From Clostridium zeae (lineage in GTDB: Bacteria > Bacillota > Clostridia > Clostridiales > Clostridiaceae): a DNA stretch of 64,000 nt. Both the position numbers and the translations under genes were made by a program. The DNA lies in the NCBI RefSeq assembly GCF_017312485.1, contig NZ_BMBA01000004.1, positions 1 to 64,000 on the forward strand. Reading direction: 5' to 3'. Below, in pieces: positions 1 to 8,352 of the stretch; the stretch's first letter is position 1; each line of letters starts with the position of its first letter. The notes below the pieces were generated by a model that was given only the letters and a program-made list of their open reading frames with translations, was not told the DNA's origin and did no database searches.

Positions 1-178
<178 letters not shown>

Positions 179-326
179 AAAGTTTAATCATAGCTTACTT
201 ACTTAGTAAGTCTTTTTTTCAAAAGAATTGCTGGTTTAGTTTAAGTCTAGTTTTAGACTTTGTTTATCTTCTCTGTTTAATTTTCAAAGACCAAGTTTTT
301 ATTGCCGTCATTCTGACAGCTTATTC

Positions 327-355
327 ATCTTACCACCGTAAGATTTTTTTGTCAA
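327..355 (-). promoter_or_regulatory. rRNA operon promoter
   Basis: On the minus strand a perfect TTGACA (350-355), a 17-base spacer and TAAGAT (327-332) lie about 150 bases upstream of the 16S start. The leader between them carries a GGTCTTTGAAAATTAAAC segment, like the conserved leader of Firmicutes rrn operons. It looks like a strong sigma-A promoter. The rest of 356-650 is AT-rich and shows no gene. Confidence 0.85.
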
Positions 356-651
356 CACTCATTTTAAAAATTTATTTTCTTAAAACAAACTCTTAATATT
401 TGTGTCTTTGTCCCTCTGCATTGCAGCGACAAGATTTATAATAACATATGTTTTAATTGTATATATCGTATAAATCACTGTTAAAGAAGATTACTTGTAC
501 ATTGTTTAATATTCCTCTATATTTCAACATATTCCATAAATTGATACACCAGGAACTGTTATACTGTAACATAACTAATAAATAAAATAACTTTCTAAAT
601 TTAATCAATGTAACCACAGCTTCAATTGAATTATAAATTTCTAAAAAAATA

Positions 652-671
652 AAAAGCCTAGACTAGGCTTT
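652..671 (-). terminator. Terminator of the zinc-ribbon gene
   Basis: A short perfect hairpin (AAAAGCCTA / TAGGCTTTT) is followed on the minus strand by a T-rich run. It overlaps the end of the upstream gene. Confidence 0.7.
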
Positions 672-1042
672 TATAAATTATCTTCTATATATCTAATTTT
701 TTGTTCAACGTATTTCTCTAAATCTTCTAAGCTTACTTCTTTCAAGGTAGCAGAGGGAATATTATCTGAAGTTGTTGTCAGAAGACATCCCATTGCTTCA
801 CTTTCAATTGCATTATATAAAGAACTACGTAATATTACATTCTCCCAAAAAAATAAATTGTAGCATCTAATAGAACAAAAATTTTTACTTAAGTGATGTT
901 CTTCATTTATTATTATATTTATTATATCGTGAATCTTTTTAGGAGCATCTGAGATATCTTTATAAATATAAAACTCACTTACATCAGTATCAATTACTTT
1001 ACCACATTTTTCACAATGAAATTTTATATTTTTTTTACTCAT
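671..1042 (-). CDS. Small protein with an N-terminal Cys-pair zinc ribbon, function unknown
   Basis: A protein of about 123 residues. Near its N-terminus it has CEKC and, about 40 residues later, a second pair CSIRC, so a split zinc ribbon is likely. The remaining sequence is acidic and helical, with a C-terminal E/K-rich stretch. I chose the ATG at 1042 because AAGGGG lies 11-12 bases upstream; the longer reading starts at a GTG directly abutting that purine run. The gene stands alone between the rRNA operon and the pentose locus and has its own terminator. I do not recognise the family. A DNA- or RNA-binding accessory role is only a guess. Confidence 0.6.
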   Translation of the reverse strand: MSKKNIKFHCEKCGKVIDTDVSEFYIYKDISDAPKKIHDIINIIINEEHHLSKNFCSIRCYNLFFWENVILRSSLYNAIESEAMGCLLTTTSDNIPSATLKEVSLEDLEKYVEQKIRYIEDNL

Positions 1043-1343
1043 AAAATCGATCACCCCTTACCTATTATCAATCTATTCTTATAAAAGATAATTAGTTCAT
1101 ACTCTTCAAAGAATTAATTTTTTACACATGTGTTTATAAGTATTTTAGTGTTTCTAGCTCAACTTATAATATAAAATATATAATTTTATAAATTTTTGCA
1201 ATCATTTTATAATACATCTATACAAGTATACGCTTCATTTATCTATAAAATGTTTACCTTATCATAATTTTTTTCTTACTTCATAATCAGTTCTTTTTTA
1301 GATCATCAATACTTGAATACAAGTCTTAAACTCGCATCTTTCC

Positions 1344-1392
1344 TATATATTTATATATTTATATATTTATATATTTATATATTTATATATTT
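1344..1392. repeat. 8-bp tandem repeat (ATATATTT) about six times
   Basis: An uninterrupted array of the 8-base unit ATATATTT lies in the 540-base gap between the zinc-ribbon gene and the isomerase gene. It is not inside a credible gene. Slippage could change its length. The rest of 1043-1500 shows nothing else. Confidence 0.8.
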
Positions 1393-1504
1393 AAAAAAAT
1401 ATCTAATGATGTCTTTTTTAACTACAAAATCATCACCTTATCACAAATATCTTTTTTCACATCTGACTTTTTTAATGTACCTTAATAAACTAACAGGTAA
1501 AATA

Positions 1505-1572
1505 AGTGAGTGGTAAATTGTCTATCTACCACTCACTTTTAAGCTAAGTACTGCATGTTATGCTGTGCAGTA
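1505..1572 (-). terminator. Paired hairpins ending the isomerase operon
   Basis: Two hairpins follow the isomerase stop. The first is TACTGCA/TGCAGTA at 1549-1572. The second, stronger one is AGTGAGTGGTA/TACCACTCACT at 1505-1537, flanked by T-rich sequence on both sides. They probably terminate minus-strand transcripts from the pentose locus. Confidence 0.65.
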
Positions 1573-1595
1573 TTATATTAATAACTTACAGTTCT

Positions 1596-3068
1596 CTATT
1601 TATAAGGATTTTCTGTCTTATAAAGCATTGACTTAGGTTGGTTAAATCCTACCTCTTTAACCCCTAAGTATCTAAATAAGTTGTATATTGCTTTTCCAAA
1701 ATGTCCAAAAGCAACTGCTCCATGATGTGGATATCTTCCTTCTATTAATACATGTCTATAGAATCTTCCCATTTCAGGAATTGCGAATACACCTATAGCA
1801 CCAAAAGAACGAGTTGCAACTGGTAACACTTCACCTTCTGCTACATAAGCTGTTAGTTCTGCATCTGCATTGCTTTGTAGACGGAAGAATGTAATATCTC
1901 CAGGAATTATATCTCCTTCTAAAGTTCCTCTTGTTATGTTTGGTTCTTGATTTGGCTCTAGGGCTCTAGCCATTATCATTTGATTCTTCATAGTTCCACA
2001 AGTTAATTTACAGGCAGCTGTATTTCCACAGTGAAATGCCATAAAAGTATCCTTTAATGTGTAATCAAACTTTCCTTTTATTTCTGATTCATACATATCA
2101 ACAGGCACAGTATTGTTTATATCAAGTAAAGTTACAACATCTTGGCTTATGCAAGTTCCAATATATTCGCTTAAAGCTCCATAAATATCAACTTCACAAG
2201 ATACAGGAATACCCATAGCAGTTAAACGACTGTTTACATAGCATGGCACAAAACCAAATTGAGTTTGAAAAGAAGGCCAGCATTTATTTGCAAATACTAC
2301 ATATTCCCTTGAGCCTTTATGTTCTTCCATCCAGTCTAAGAGTGTAATTTCATATTGAGCAAGCTTTGGAAGAATACCTGGCATCTTATTTCCTTCTCCA
2401 AGTTCTTTTTCCATACTAGATATAACTTCTGGTATTCTTGAATCATTTGCATGAGCATTGAAGGCAGCATATAAATCAAGTTCTGAATTTTCTTCTATTT
2501 CAACACCTAGATTATATAGCTGTTTAATAGGTGCGTTACAAGCTAAGAAGTCTTGAGGTCTTGGACCAAATGATATTATCTTTAAATTATTTAAACCCAT
2601 TAATGTATTAGCTACTGGAACGAATTCAGAAATCATTTCTGCAACTTCTGCCGCAGTCCCAACTGGATATTCAGGTATATATGCTTTTATATTGCGAAGT
2701 GCTAAGTTGTAGCTTGCGTTTAACATTCCACAATATGCATCTCCACGTCCACCTACTAGGTTGTCTCCACTTTCTTCTGAGGCAGCAGCAAACATAACTG
2801 GACCTCCAAATTCTTTTGCAAGTAAAGTTTCTGAAGTTTCTGGCCCAAAGTTTCCAAGAAAAACAACTAACGCATTTACACCTGCTTCTTTAACTTCTGC
2901 TAATGCTTTTCTCATATCTTTTTCATTTTCTACAGTTGTTTGACATTCAAAAATCTCCCCATTGAATACTTCTACTACTGCCTTTCTTCTATTAGCTGAA
3001 AGTTCCATTGGGAAGCAATCTCTACTTACTGCAACAATTCCTAATTTTACTTTTGGTGTATTATTCAT
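1596..3068 (-). CDS. L-fucose/L-arabinose isomerase family protein, probable xylose isomerase (XylA-II type)
   Basis: A cytoplasmic aldose-ketose isomerase of 490 residues with the alpha/beta N-terminal domain and C-terminal FucI/AraA-type domain of that superfamily; it is not the classical TIM-barrel XylA. The best role is D-xylose to D-xylulose, because the same gene set (this isomerase, a DUF4867 protein, xylulokinase, ROK regulator) is the clostridial xylose cluster known from C. acetobutylicum (CAC2610-2613), where the isomerase-like gene was recognised as a second type of xylose isomerase. That assignment is from memory of the cluster. The start at 3068 is preferred over the upstream ATG at 3083 because that upstream ATG overlaps the GGAGG ribosome binding site eight bases before 3068. 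The gene lies 190 bases after the DUF4867 gene, on the same strand. Fucose or arabinose isomerase activity is the alternative. Confidence 0.8.
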   Translation of the reverse strand: MNNTPKVKLGIVAVSRDCFPMELSANRRKAVVEVFNGEIFECQTTVENEKDMRKALAEVKEAGVNALVVFLGNFGPETSETLLAKEFGGPVMFAAASEESGDNLVGGRGDAYCGMLNASYNLALRNIKAYIPEYPVGTAAEVAEMISEFVPVANTLMGLNNLKIISFGPRPQDFLACNAPIKQLYNLGVEIEENSELDLYAAFNAHANDSRIPEVISSMEKELGEGNKMPGILPKLAQYEITLLDWMEEHKGSREYVVFANKCWPSFQTQFGFVPCYVNSRLTAMGIPVSCEVDIYGALSEYIGTCISQDVVTLLDINNTVPVDMYESEIKGKFDYTLKDTFMAFHCGNTAACKLTCGTMKNQMIMARALEPNQEPNITRGTLEGDIIPGDITFFRLQSNADAELTAYVAEGEVLPVATRSFGAIGVFAIPEMGRFYRHVLIEGRYPHHGAVAFGHFGKAIYNLFRYLGVKEVGFNQPKSMLYKTENPYK

Positions 3069-3256
3069 TTTTAAATCCTCCATTTTAATTAATTTATCAT
3101 ATTGAATTTTTCTTACTATCTATATTAATAATTATTTTGAATCTATAACTGATGACATTTGTTTGCTTTGTAACATTACTGGATTTTGACTAGAATACAT
3201 AAATTTAAAAAACTTTATTTTTTTCATTTTTTATATTCACCAAGAAAATATTTCAC

Positions 3257-3880
3257 TTACTTTATTGAAATATTTTCTCCAACAAGACCTATAAACGCTC
3301 CTTGTTCACCTAAATCAGTGTCTTTGTGTCCAATAAGCCACTTATTTCTTGCAAATAGTAGCGCATCTTCATTAACTTTTTCTACCTTGTGTTCTAAATG
3401 TAGATTAGTATCTTTTGGCAATACTACAACACATCTGAATCCATCTTTCTTAGCGTTACATGGTGCGTAATGAAGTGTAGTTCCATATACTTCAATTGCA
3501 GTTCCTGCTGGAACTAAAAACGCTTCTATTTTAGATGTATCATATGAGTAATCGTCTTCAATATCCTGCTGACTTCCTATTAAAAGTATAAGATCTGTTA
3601 CTGCTATATTTATTTCTGATGTGCGGTGGTATTCTACAGCATTTAACATATAGTTATTACCGTTGCAGAAGCCTATTTGTATTGGTAATTCTCCAAATTC
3701 TCTTAATCTTAGTTCTTTTGCTATTGCTAGTTCCTCAAATTCTTTAACAGAAGGCTCATAAATTACATCTTGTGGAAGTGGAGTATTTTCCATTTTATCA
3801 AGTATCTCTTTACAGTCATAATTCTTTAATATTTGTCCATATTTTCTAAACGCTTTATCATTTACACTTTTAATAATCAT
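3257..3880 (-). CDS. DUF4867 family protein, sugar-locus accessory
   Basis: A protein of 207 residues matching the DUF4867 family as I remember it. It is a soluble, beta-rich sequence with no signal peptide or membrane segment. The central part (about residues 65-160) has alternating short strands with conserved HRTSEIN and FLVPAGTAIEVY segments, resembling a cupin or ureidoglycolate-lyase-like barrel; that fold is inferred. Family members sit beside FucI-type isomerases in Clostridium, which suggests a role in handling the same sugar, such as anomer conversion or isomerisation of an intermediate. An AAAGGAA ribosome binding site precedes the ATG. A divergent palindrome (3936-4005) separates it from the transaldolase gene upstream. 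Confidence 0.7.
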   Translation of the reverse strand: MIIKSVNDKAFRKYGQILKNYDCKEILDKMENTPLPQDVIYEPSVKEFEELAIAKELRLREFGELPIQIGFCNGNNYMLNAVEYHRTSEINIAVTDLILLIGSQQDIEDDYSYDTSKIEAFLVPAGTAIEVYGTTLHYAPCNAKKDGFRCVVVLPKDTNLHLEHKVEKVNEDALLFARNKWLIGHKDTDLGEQGAFIGLVGENISIK

Positions 3881-3935
3881 ATATATATTCCTTTCATTTA
3901 TATATTTATTTAAATTTTTAGTATTTTATATTAAT

Positions 3936-4005
3936 GTTGAAACTGAGGTACTTCTACAATTAATATTTTGTAAACGGGTAAATTGAGTCACACCTCAATT
4001 TCAAC
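3936..4005. repeat. 70-bp imperfect palindrome (GTTGAAACTGAGGT ... ACCTCAATTTCAAC)
   Basis: The outer arms pair over about 14 bases with one mismatch, enclosing an AT-rich loop. It lies between the transaldolase and DUF4867 genes. The ends (GTTGAAA / TTTCAAC) resemble those of the 52-bp repeat at 25431 and 60256, so it may be a diverged relative. It could also act as an intra-operon terminator or RNA-processing hairpin. Confidence 0.5.
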
Positions 4006-4139
4006 GAGGGACCACATATTTAAAGTAAATTATCTTAAAGCCATGGATGTCTTAATTTAGACTTTTATATAGAAGCTACAGAATGTACTCTTATTGCATT
4101 GATTGATTACTTGTCTAATTTTTCGTTCATCATATTCTT

Positions 4140-4787
4140 CTACTTTCCAAAAGCTGCTGCCCAATCTGATTTAAATTTTTCTAACCCTTGGTCTGTTAAT
4201 GGGTGTTTAACCATCTGAAGCATTAAACTATGAGGAACAGTTGCTATATGTGCGCCTGACTTTGCAGCTTGTATAACATGAATTGGATTTCTAACGCTTG
4301 CAGCAATTATCATTGTTTCTATACCATGAATCTCAAATATTTCTGCTATATCTCTAACAAGATCCATTCCATCCATTGATATATCATCTATTCTTCCTAG
4401 AAATGGACTTACATAAGTTGCTCCTGCATTTGCTGCAAGTAAAGCCTGCGTTACTGAGAAAATTAAAGTAACATTTGTCTTTATGCCTTCACTTGCTAAA
4501 ACCTTAGTTGCTGCTAAACCTTCTTCAGTCATTGGAATCTTTACTATCATATTCTTATGAATTGCAGCTATTTTTCTTCCTTCTTTTATCATGCCTTCTG
4601 CATCTTCACTAACTACCTCTCCGCTTATTGCTCCATCAACTATCTCCGTTATTTCTTTTATAACCTCATTAAAGTCTCTTCCTTCCTTTGCTATAAGTGA
4701 TGGATTTGTTGTAACTCCACAAATTACTCCCATTTTATTTGCTTGCTTAATATGTTCTACATTTGCCGTGTCTAAAAAAAATTTCAT
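4140..4787 (-). CDS. tal: Transaldolase, small FSA/TalC type
   Basis: A class I aldolase of the transaldolase/fructose-6-phosphate aldolase family, 215 residues. Visible signatures are Asp6 in FFLDTAN, the TTNPS loop at 26-30, and the Schiff-base lysine Lys83 in VKIP. Residue 129 in SPFLGRIDD is Phe, as in true transaldolases, where fructose-6-phosphate aldolases have Tyr; the second family member in this window (55841) has the Tyr. It would feed xylulose-5-phosphate carbon through the non-oxidative pentose phosphate pathway (sedoheptulose-7-P + glyceraldehyde-3-P to erythrose-4-P + fructose-6-P). AAGGAGAG lies just before the ATG. The shared XylR-type motif sits 46 bases upstream (4834-4863). 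Confidence 0.88.
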   Translation of the reverse strand: MKFFLDTANVEHIKQANKMGVICGVTTNPSLIAKEGRDFNEVIKEITEIVDGAISGEVVSEDAEGMIKEGRKIAAIHKNMIVKIPMTEEGLAATKVLASEGIKTNVTLIFSVTQALLAANAGATYVSPFLGRIDDISMDGMDLVRDIAEIFEIHGIETMIIAASVRNPIHVIQAAKSGAHIATVPHSLMLQMVKHPLTDQGLEKFKSDWAAAFGK

Positions 4788-4833
4788 ATTTTATCTCTCC
4801 TTGTTATATCCTTGTACTACGATAAACTTCTTT

Positions 4834-4863
4834 AATGACTTTTTAAAATTCATTTAATAAGTT
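4834..4863 (-). promoter_or_regulatory. Putative XylR operator upstream of transaldolase
   Basis: On the plus strand AATGACTTTTTAAA, two variable bases, then TCATTTAATAAGTT. The same 30-base block occurs at 8124-8153 in front of xylB with only two differing bases, and nowhere else that I saw in the window. Shared position upstream of two xylose genes beside a ROK repressor gene makes it a likely operator. Confidence 0.6.
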
Positions 4864-4992
4864 TTCAAAATATTGGGCTTCTAATGAAATATAATTTATA
4901 CATATTGTCCTAGCCTTAAAATATAGACTAAATTCATTATTTATATAAACCTAATTTCCATACAGAAACCCGTTTGTATTTTGATTTTTAAA

Positions 4993-6138
4993 TTATTTAA
5001 TTTGCAAAAATTCCTCTATTGGCATCATCGCTGCCCCCAAAAGGTAAGATTCTTTAAAATCAGCTAATTTAATATTACAATTATTTTCATTTGTAAAAGA
5101 ATTGTCTTTATATGCGCTTTCTCTTAGTAAAACCATTTTATCTTTCAGTAAACTGTTTATATCCCCGCCTACTACTATACAACTAGGATCTAATATCATA
5201 ATTAAATTTGATACACCAATTCCTAGAATACCCAAGTATTCCTCTAAAACTTTTATTGCAAGTTCATTACCTTGGATATATTTTTCTTCAAACTCATATA
5301 TGTCAGAAATTGATGTTTCAGCTATTTCATTATAATTATCAATTAAAGAATTCATTGAAGTATAAGCTTCAAGACATCCCTTTGCACCACACTTGCATTT
5401 TTTACCGTTAATAGCTATTTTAATATGACCAAGCTCTCCAGATGAATTGTTGTCACCTCTGTATATTTTCCCATCAATTACTATACCGAGACCCAACCCA
5501 TCCGTTATTGAAACATAAAGTAGATTTTTCAGCATATCCTTTCTACTCAAAAATTCATAATATGCTGATAGATTTGCTTCATTATCTACATAAATAGGAA
5601 CATTTAAATATAGAAATCTTTCCTTTAAGTTGAAATCTTTTGCTTTTAGAAGGTACGCATATTTAATTATTCCCTTCTCAAAGTCTACAGTTCCAGGGAG
5701 TGAAAATACTATTCCTAATAGCTTTTTATCATCCAGCTCATACTTTTTCATAATAAGCTCTAAGTTTTCTTTTATTATAGTAATAAGTTCTTCCATTCCA
5801 CTGTTTTTATGTCTGATTCTTATATTATCGATGATCTCTCTTTTTAAATTAACTAAGGATATCTTAATGTGGTTTGGTGTTAGTGCAACTCCAATTGAAT
5901 ATCTACAATTTTCATTTAGCTTGATTGCAATTGCTTTTCTTCCACCAGTTGACTCTAAAGATCGTACATCTTCTACTATACCTTCACTTTTTAATTCCGT
6001 TATGTTTGTAGAAACTGTTGTTATACTTATATCTAATATCCTTGAAATATCAAGTTTTGTAATTTCATTTCTTTCTAATAATAGTCCAATTATCTTTTTT
6101 CTATTTGTCTCTTTAATTTTACTGTGGTTCACTTCCAT
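4993..6138 (-). CDS. xylR: ROK-family transcriptional repressor, XylR-like
   Basis: A regulator of about 381 residues with an N-terminal winged helix (KETNRKKIIGLLLERNEITKL then the recognition-helix region ILDISITTVSTNI) followed by a sugar-kinase-like ROK domain. The ROK zinc motif CKCGAKGC and following LEAY are intact, and a GELGH segment precedes it. Family members bind an operator in the absence of sugar and release it on xylose or a glycoside. Its position between transaldolase and xylulokinase supports XylR. The ATG at 6138 is preferred over the far upstream in-frame start, because GAGGAG lies 14 bases before it; the TTG just before it is also possible. The likely targets are the shared motifs at 4834 and 8124. 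Confidence 0.85.
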   Translation of the reverse strand: MEVNHSKIKETNRKKIIGLLLERNEITKLDISRILDISITTVSTNITELKSEGIVEDVRSLESTGGRKAIAIKLNENCRYSIGVALTPNHIKISLVNLKREIIDNIRIRHKNSGMEELITIIKENLELIMKKYELDDKKLLGIVFSLPGTVDFEKGIIKYAYLLKAKDFNLKERFLYLNVPIYVDNEANLSAYYEFLSRKDMLKNLLYVSITDGLGLGIVIDGKIYRGDNNSSGELGHIKIAINGKKCKCGAKGCLEAYTSMNSLIDNYNEIAETSISDIYEFEEKYIQGNELAIKVLEEYLGILGIGVSNLIMILDPSCIVVGGDINSLLKDKMVLLRESAYKDNSFTNENNCNIKLADFKESYLLGAAMMPIEEFLQIK

Positions 6139-6459
6139 CAAATCTGAAAATACTCCTCTCAAATAACATATAAACAATGGTAGTTTAAGAAAAATAACAC
6201 TGTTCTACGTTGTTAAATTGTTGCAACTTGTGGATTATAAATTCTACTATTCTATTACTATAAATACTCCACATCTACTACTACTTCATTTTTGCCTAAA
6301 ATTCATCAGAAATCAAGTGCTTTAGATGTTCTAAAACATGCTATTTTAGTATTAGTGTTAAAAACTAAACTTAAACTTATTTATATTATTTGAAGATGCC
6401 TTCAGTTCTTATCACACATATTATTCCTTGACGTACTACTTAATTAAAGTAACCTATCT

Positions 6460-7962
6460 TTAAAAGTCCTTTATTCTAGGATAAGCTGAATTATATGCTT
6501 CATATACCTTTGAATATACTTCTTTTAAATCTACATTAGGCTCTACTTTAGAATTACTTTTTACAATTTTATTACATGCATCCTCAACTGAATCGTATAT
6601 TCCAACTCCAACTCCTGCTAATATCGCTACACCTAAAGCTCCACCTTCTGATGCTTTTACTGTATTTAATGAATGTTGGAAAATATTAGCTAATATTTGT
6701 CTCCATACACTGCTTTCTGCTCCACCACCACTTACTCTAATCTCATCTATTTTTACTTCCATGTCTTCTATTAAATCCAGGCAGTTTTTAAGACTGAAAC
6801 TTACGCCTTCTATGATACTTCTAACAAAATCATCATGATTATTTATAAGTGATACTCCTAAAAATGCACCTTTTACATTAGGATCTATATGAGGTGTTCT
6901 TTCTCCCATAAGATATGGAAGATAAACTATTCCATTAGCTCCTGGTTTTGATTTTGATGCCTTTTCAGTTAATAAATCGTATATATTAACGCCTAATTTT
7001 TCGCTGTCTTCGACTTCCTTTGCACAGAAAGTTCTCTTAAACCAGTTTAAGGACAATCCAGCACCTTGAGTAACCCCCATTATATGCCACTTATTAGGTA
7101 CTGCATGACATAAAGTATGAACTCTTCCTTCTTTATCAAATCTAGGAGAATCAGTTGATGCAAATACAACTCCTGATGTTCCTATTGTTGTTGAGATTGT
7201 TCCCTCATTTACTATTCCATTTCCTATTGCTCCAGCAGCTTGGTCTCCAGCTCCTCCAACAACAGGTGTTCCTTGAGCTAAATTAGTTAATTTTGCTGCC
7301 TCTTCAGTAACATGTCCGCTCACAACTACTGACTCATATACGTCTGCTAATATAGCCTTATCTATATTAAAGTCCTTAAGTAGTTCTTCACTCCAATTTC
7401 TTGTATTAATATCTAGCATCTGCATACCGCTTGCATCTGAAACTTCTGTAGCAAATACATTTGTTAGTTTAAATCTTATATAATCTTTAGGAAGAAGAAT
7501 CTTATATATTTTTTCATAATTATCAGGTTCATTGTTCCTTACCCATAATAACTTGGAAAGTGTAAAGCCAGTTAAAGCTGGATTTCCTGTTATCCTGATT
7601 AATCTTTCTTTTCCTATAACATCAGTCATGTAATCACATTCTTTTTCTGTTCTTTGATCACACCATATTATAGAATTTCTTATAACTTTATTATCCTTAT
7701 CAACTAAAACAAGTCCGTGCATTTGTCCACTTAAGCCAATACCCTTTATCTCACTAGCTTGTACACCACTTTTTTCAATTACATCTCTTATGCCTTTAAC
7801 GCATGCTTCCCACCAGTCTTCAGGATTTTGTTCTGCCCATCCTACTTGTGGTTGAAATAAATCATATTCATAGGTCGCAGTTTTTATTGTGTTCCCTTCT
7901 TCATCAAATAAAGCTGTCTTAGTTCCTGATGTTCCAATATCCAAGCCTAATAGATATCTCAT
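6460..7962 (-). CDS. xylB: Xylulokinase
   Basis: An FGGY-family carbohydrate kinase of 500 residues, the normal xylulokinase length. The N-terminus has the DIGTSGTKTALFD phosphate-binding loop. GLSGQMHGLVLVD and the IIWCDQRT motif are typical of xylulokinases, and the C-terminal domain carries GASEGGALGVAILAG-like sequence. It phosphorylates D-xylulose to D-xylulose-5-phosphate in the cytoplasm. GGGGGAG lies seven bases before the ATG. A sigma-A promoter and the putative XylR operator sit about 160-220 bases upstream. The adjacent ROK gene and the isomerase complete a xylose pathway. Confidence 0.92.
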   Translation of the reverse strand: MRYLLGLDIGTSGTKTALFDEEGNTIKTATYEYDLFQPQVGWAEQNPEDWWEACVKGIRDVIEKSGVQASEIKGIGLSGQMHGLVLVDKDNKVIRNSIIWCDQRTEKECDYMTDVIGKERLIRITGNPALTGFTLSKLLWVRNNEPDNYEKIYKILLPKDYIRFKLTNVFATEVSDASGMQMLDINTRNWSEELLKDFNIDKAILADVYESVVVSGHVTEEAAKLTNLAQGTPVVGGAGDQAAGAIGNGIVNEGTISTTIGTSGVVFASTDSPRFDKEGRVHTLCHAVPNKWHIMGVTQGAGLSLNWFKRTFCAKEVEDSEKLGVNIYDLLTEKASKSKPGANGIVYLPYLMGERTPHIDPNVKGAFLGVSLINNHDDFVRSIIEGVSFSLKNCLDLIEDMEVKIDEIRVSGGGAESSVWRQILANIFQHSLNTVKASEGGALGVAILAGVGVGIYDSVEDACNKIVKSNSKVEPNVDLKEVYSKVYEAYNSAYPRIKDF

Positions 7963-8123
7963 ATTTTACTCCCCCATCTCTTAATAATCATTCATTACTT
8001 GATACCGATTCATTGAATAGATACACCTTTAGTAGTGTACTTTCTAAAATCATTGCTAATTTCGAGTTATATCTTTTTACTTTCATATTTTTATCAACCG
8101 TAATCTTTTTAATTTACATTTAA

Positions 8124-8153
8124 AATGACTTTTTAAATGTCATTTAATAAGTT
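8124..8153 (-). promoter_or_regulatory. Putative XylR operator at the xylB promoter
   Basis: This is the second copy of the 30-base motif (AATGACTTTTTAAA, two bases, TCATTTAATAAGTT). It contains an internal inverted repeat AAATGAC/GTCATTT. It starts immediately downstream of the xylB -10 box, the expected place for a repressor. Confidence 0.65.
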
Positions 8154-8154
8154 A

Positions 8155-8183
8155 ATTGTACTTCCTCTTTTTCTCTTAGTCAA
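8155..8183 (-). promoter_or_regulatory. xylB promoter
   Basis: On the minus strand TTGACT (8178-8183), a 17-base spacer and TACAAT (8155-8160) form a near-consensus sigma-A promoter pointing at xylB. The putative operator overlaps the transcription start. Confidence 0.75.
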
Positions 8184-8300
8184 TATTTTTTGTAAACTTT
8201 TCCATAAAATTTTATTTAGCTATGAACTCCTTCAGCATTTAGATAAATTGCAATATAAATTAGATAAATTGAAAATTTCATAGTTCATATAAAGTAAAAA

Positions 8301-8334
8301 AATTGCTAATCACAATTAAATGTAATTAGCAATT
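8301..8334 (-). terminator. Terminator after the M24 gene
   Basis: Hairpin AATTGCTAAT/ATTAGCAATT followed on the minus strand by a run of T. It separates the M24 gene from the xylB transcription unit. Confidence 0.75.
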
Positions 8335-8352
8335 CATATATAATTATTTTTA

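Noticed and set aside
1313-1516. Plus-strand open frame of 67 codons
   Set aside because: It consists largely of the translated 8-bp microsatellite (Ile/Tyr/Phe repeats) and has no ribosome binding site.
1596-7962. Sulfoquinovose (sulfo-transaldolase) pathway reading of the isomerase, DUF4867 and transaldolase genes
   Set aside because: A xylulokinase and an XylR-like ROK gene are in the same cluster, and no sulfolactaldehyde dehydrogenase or sulfonate exporter is present.
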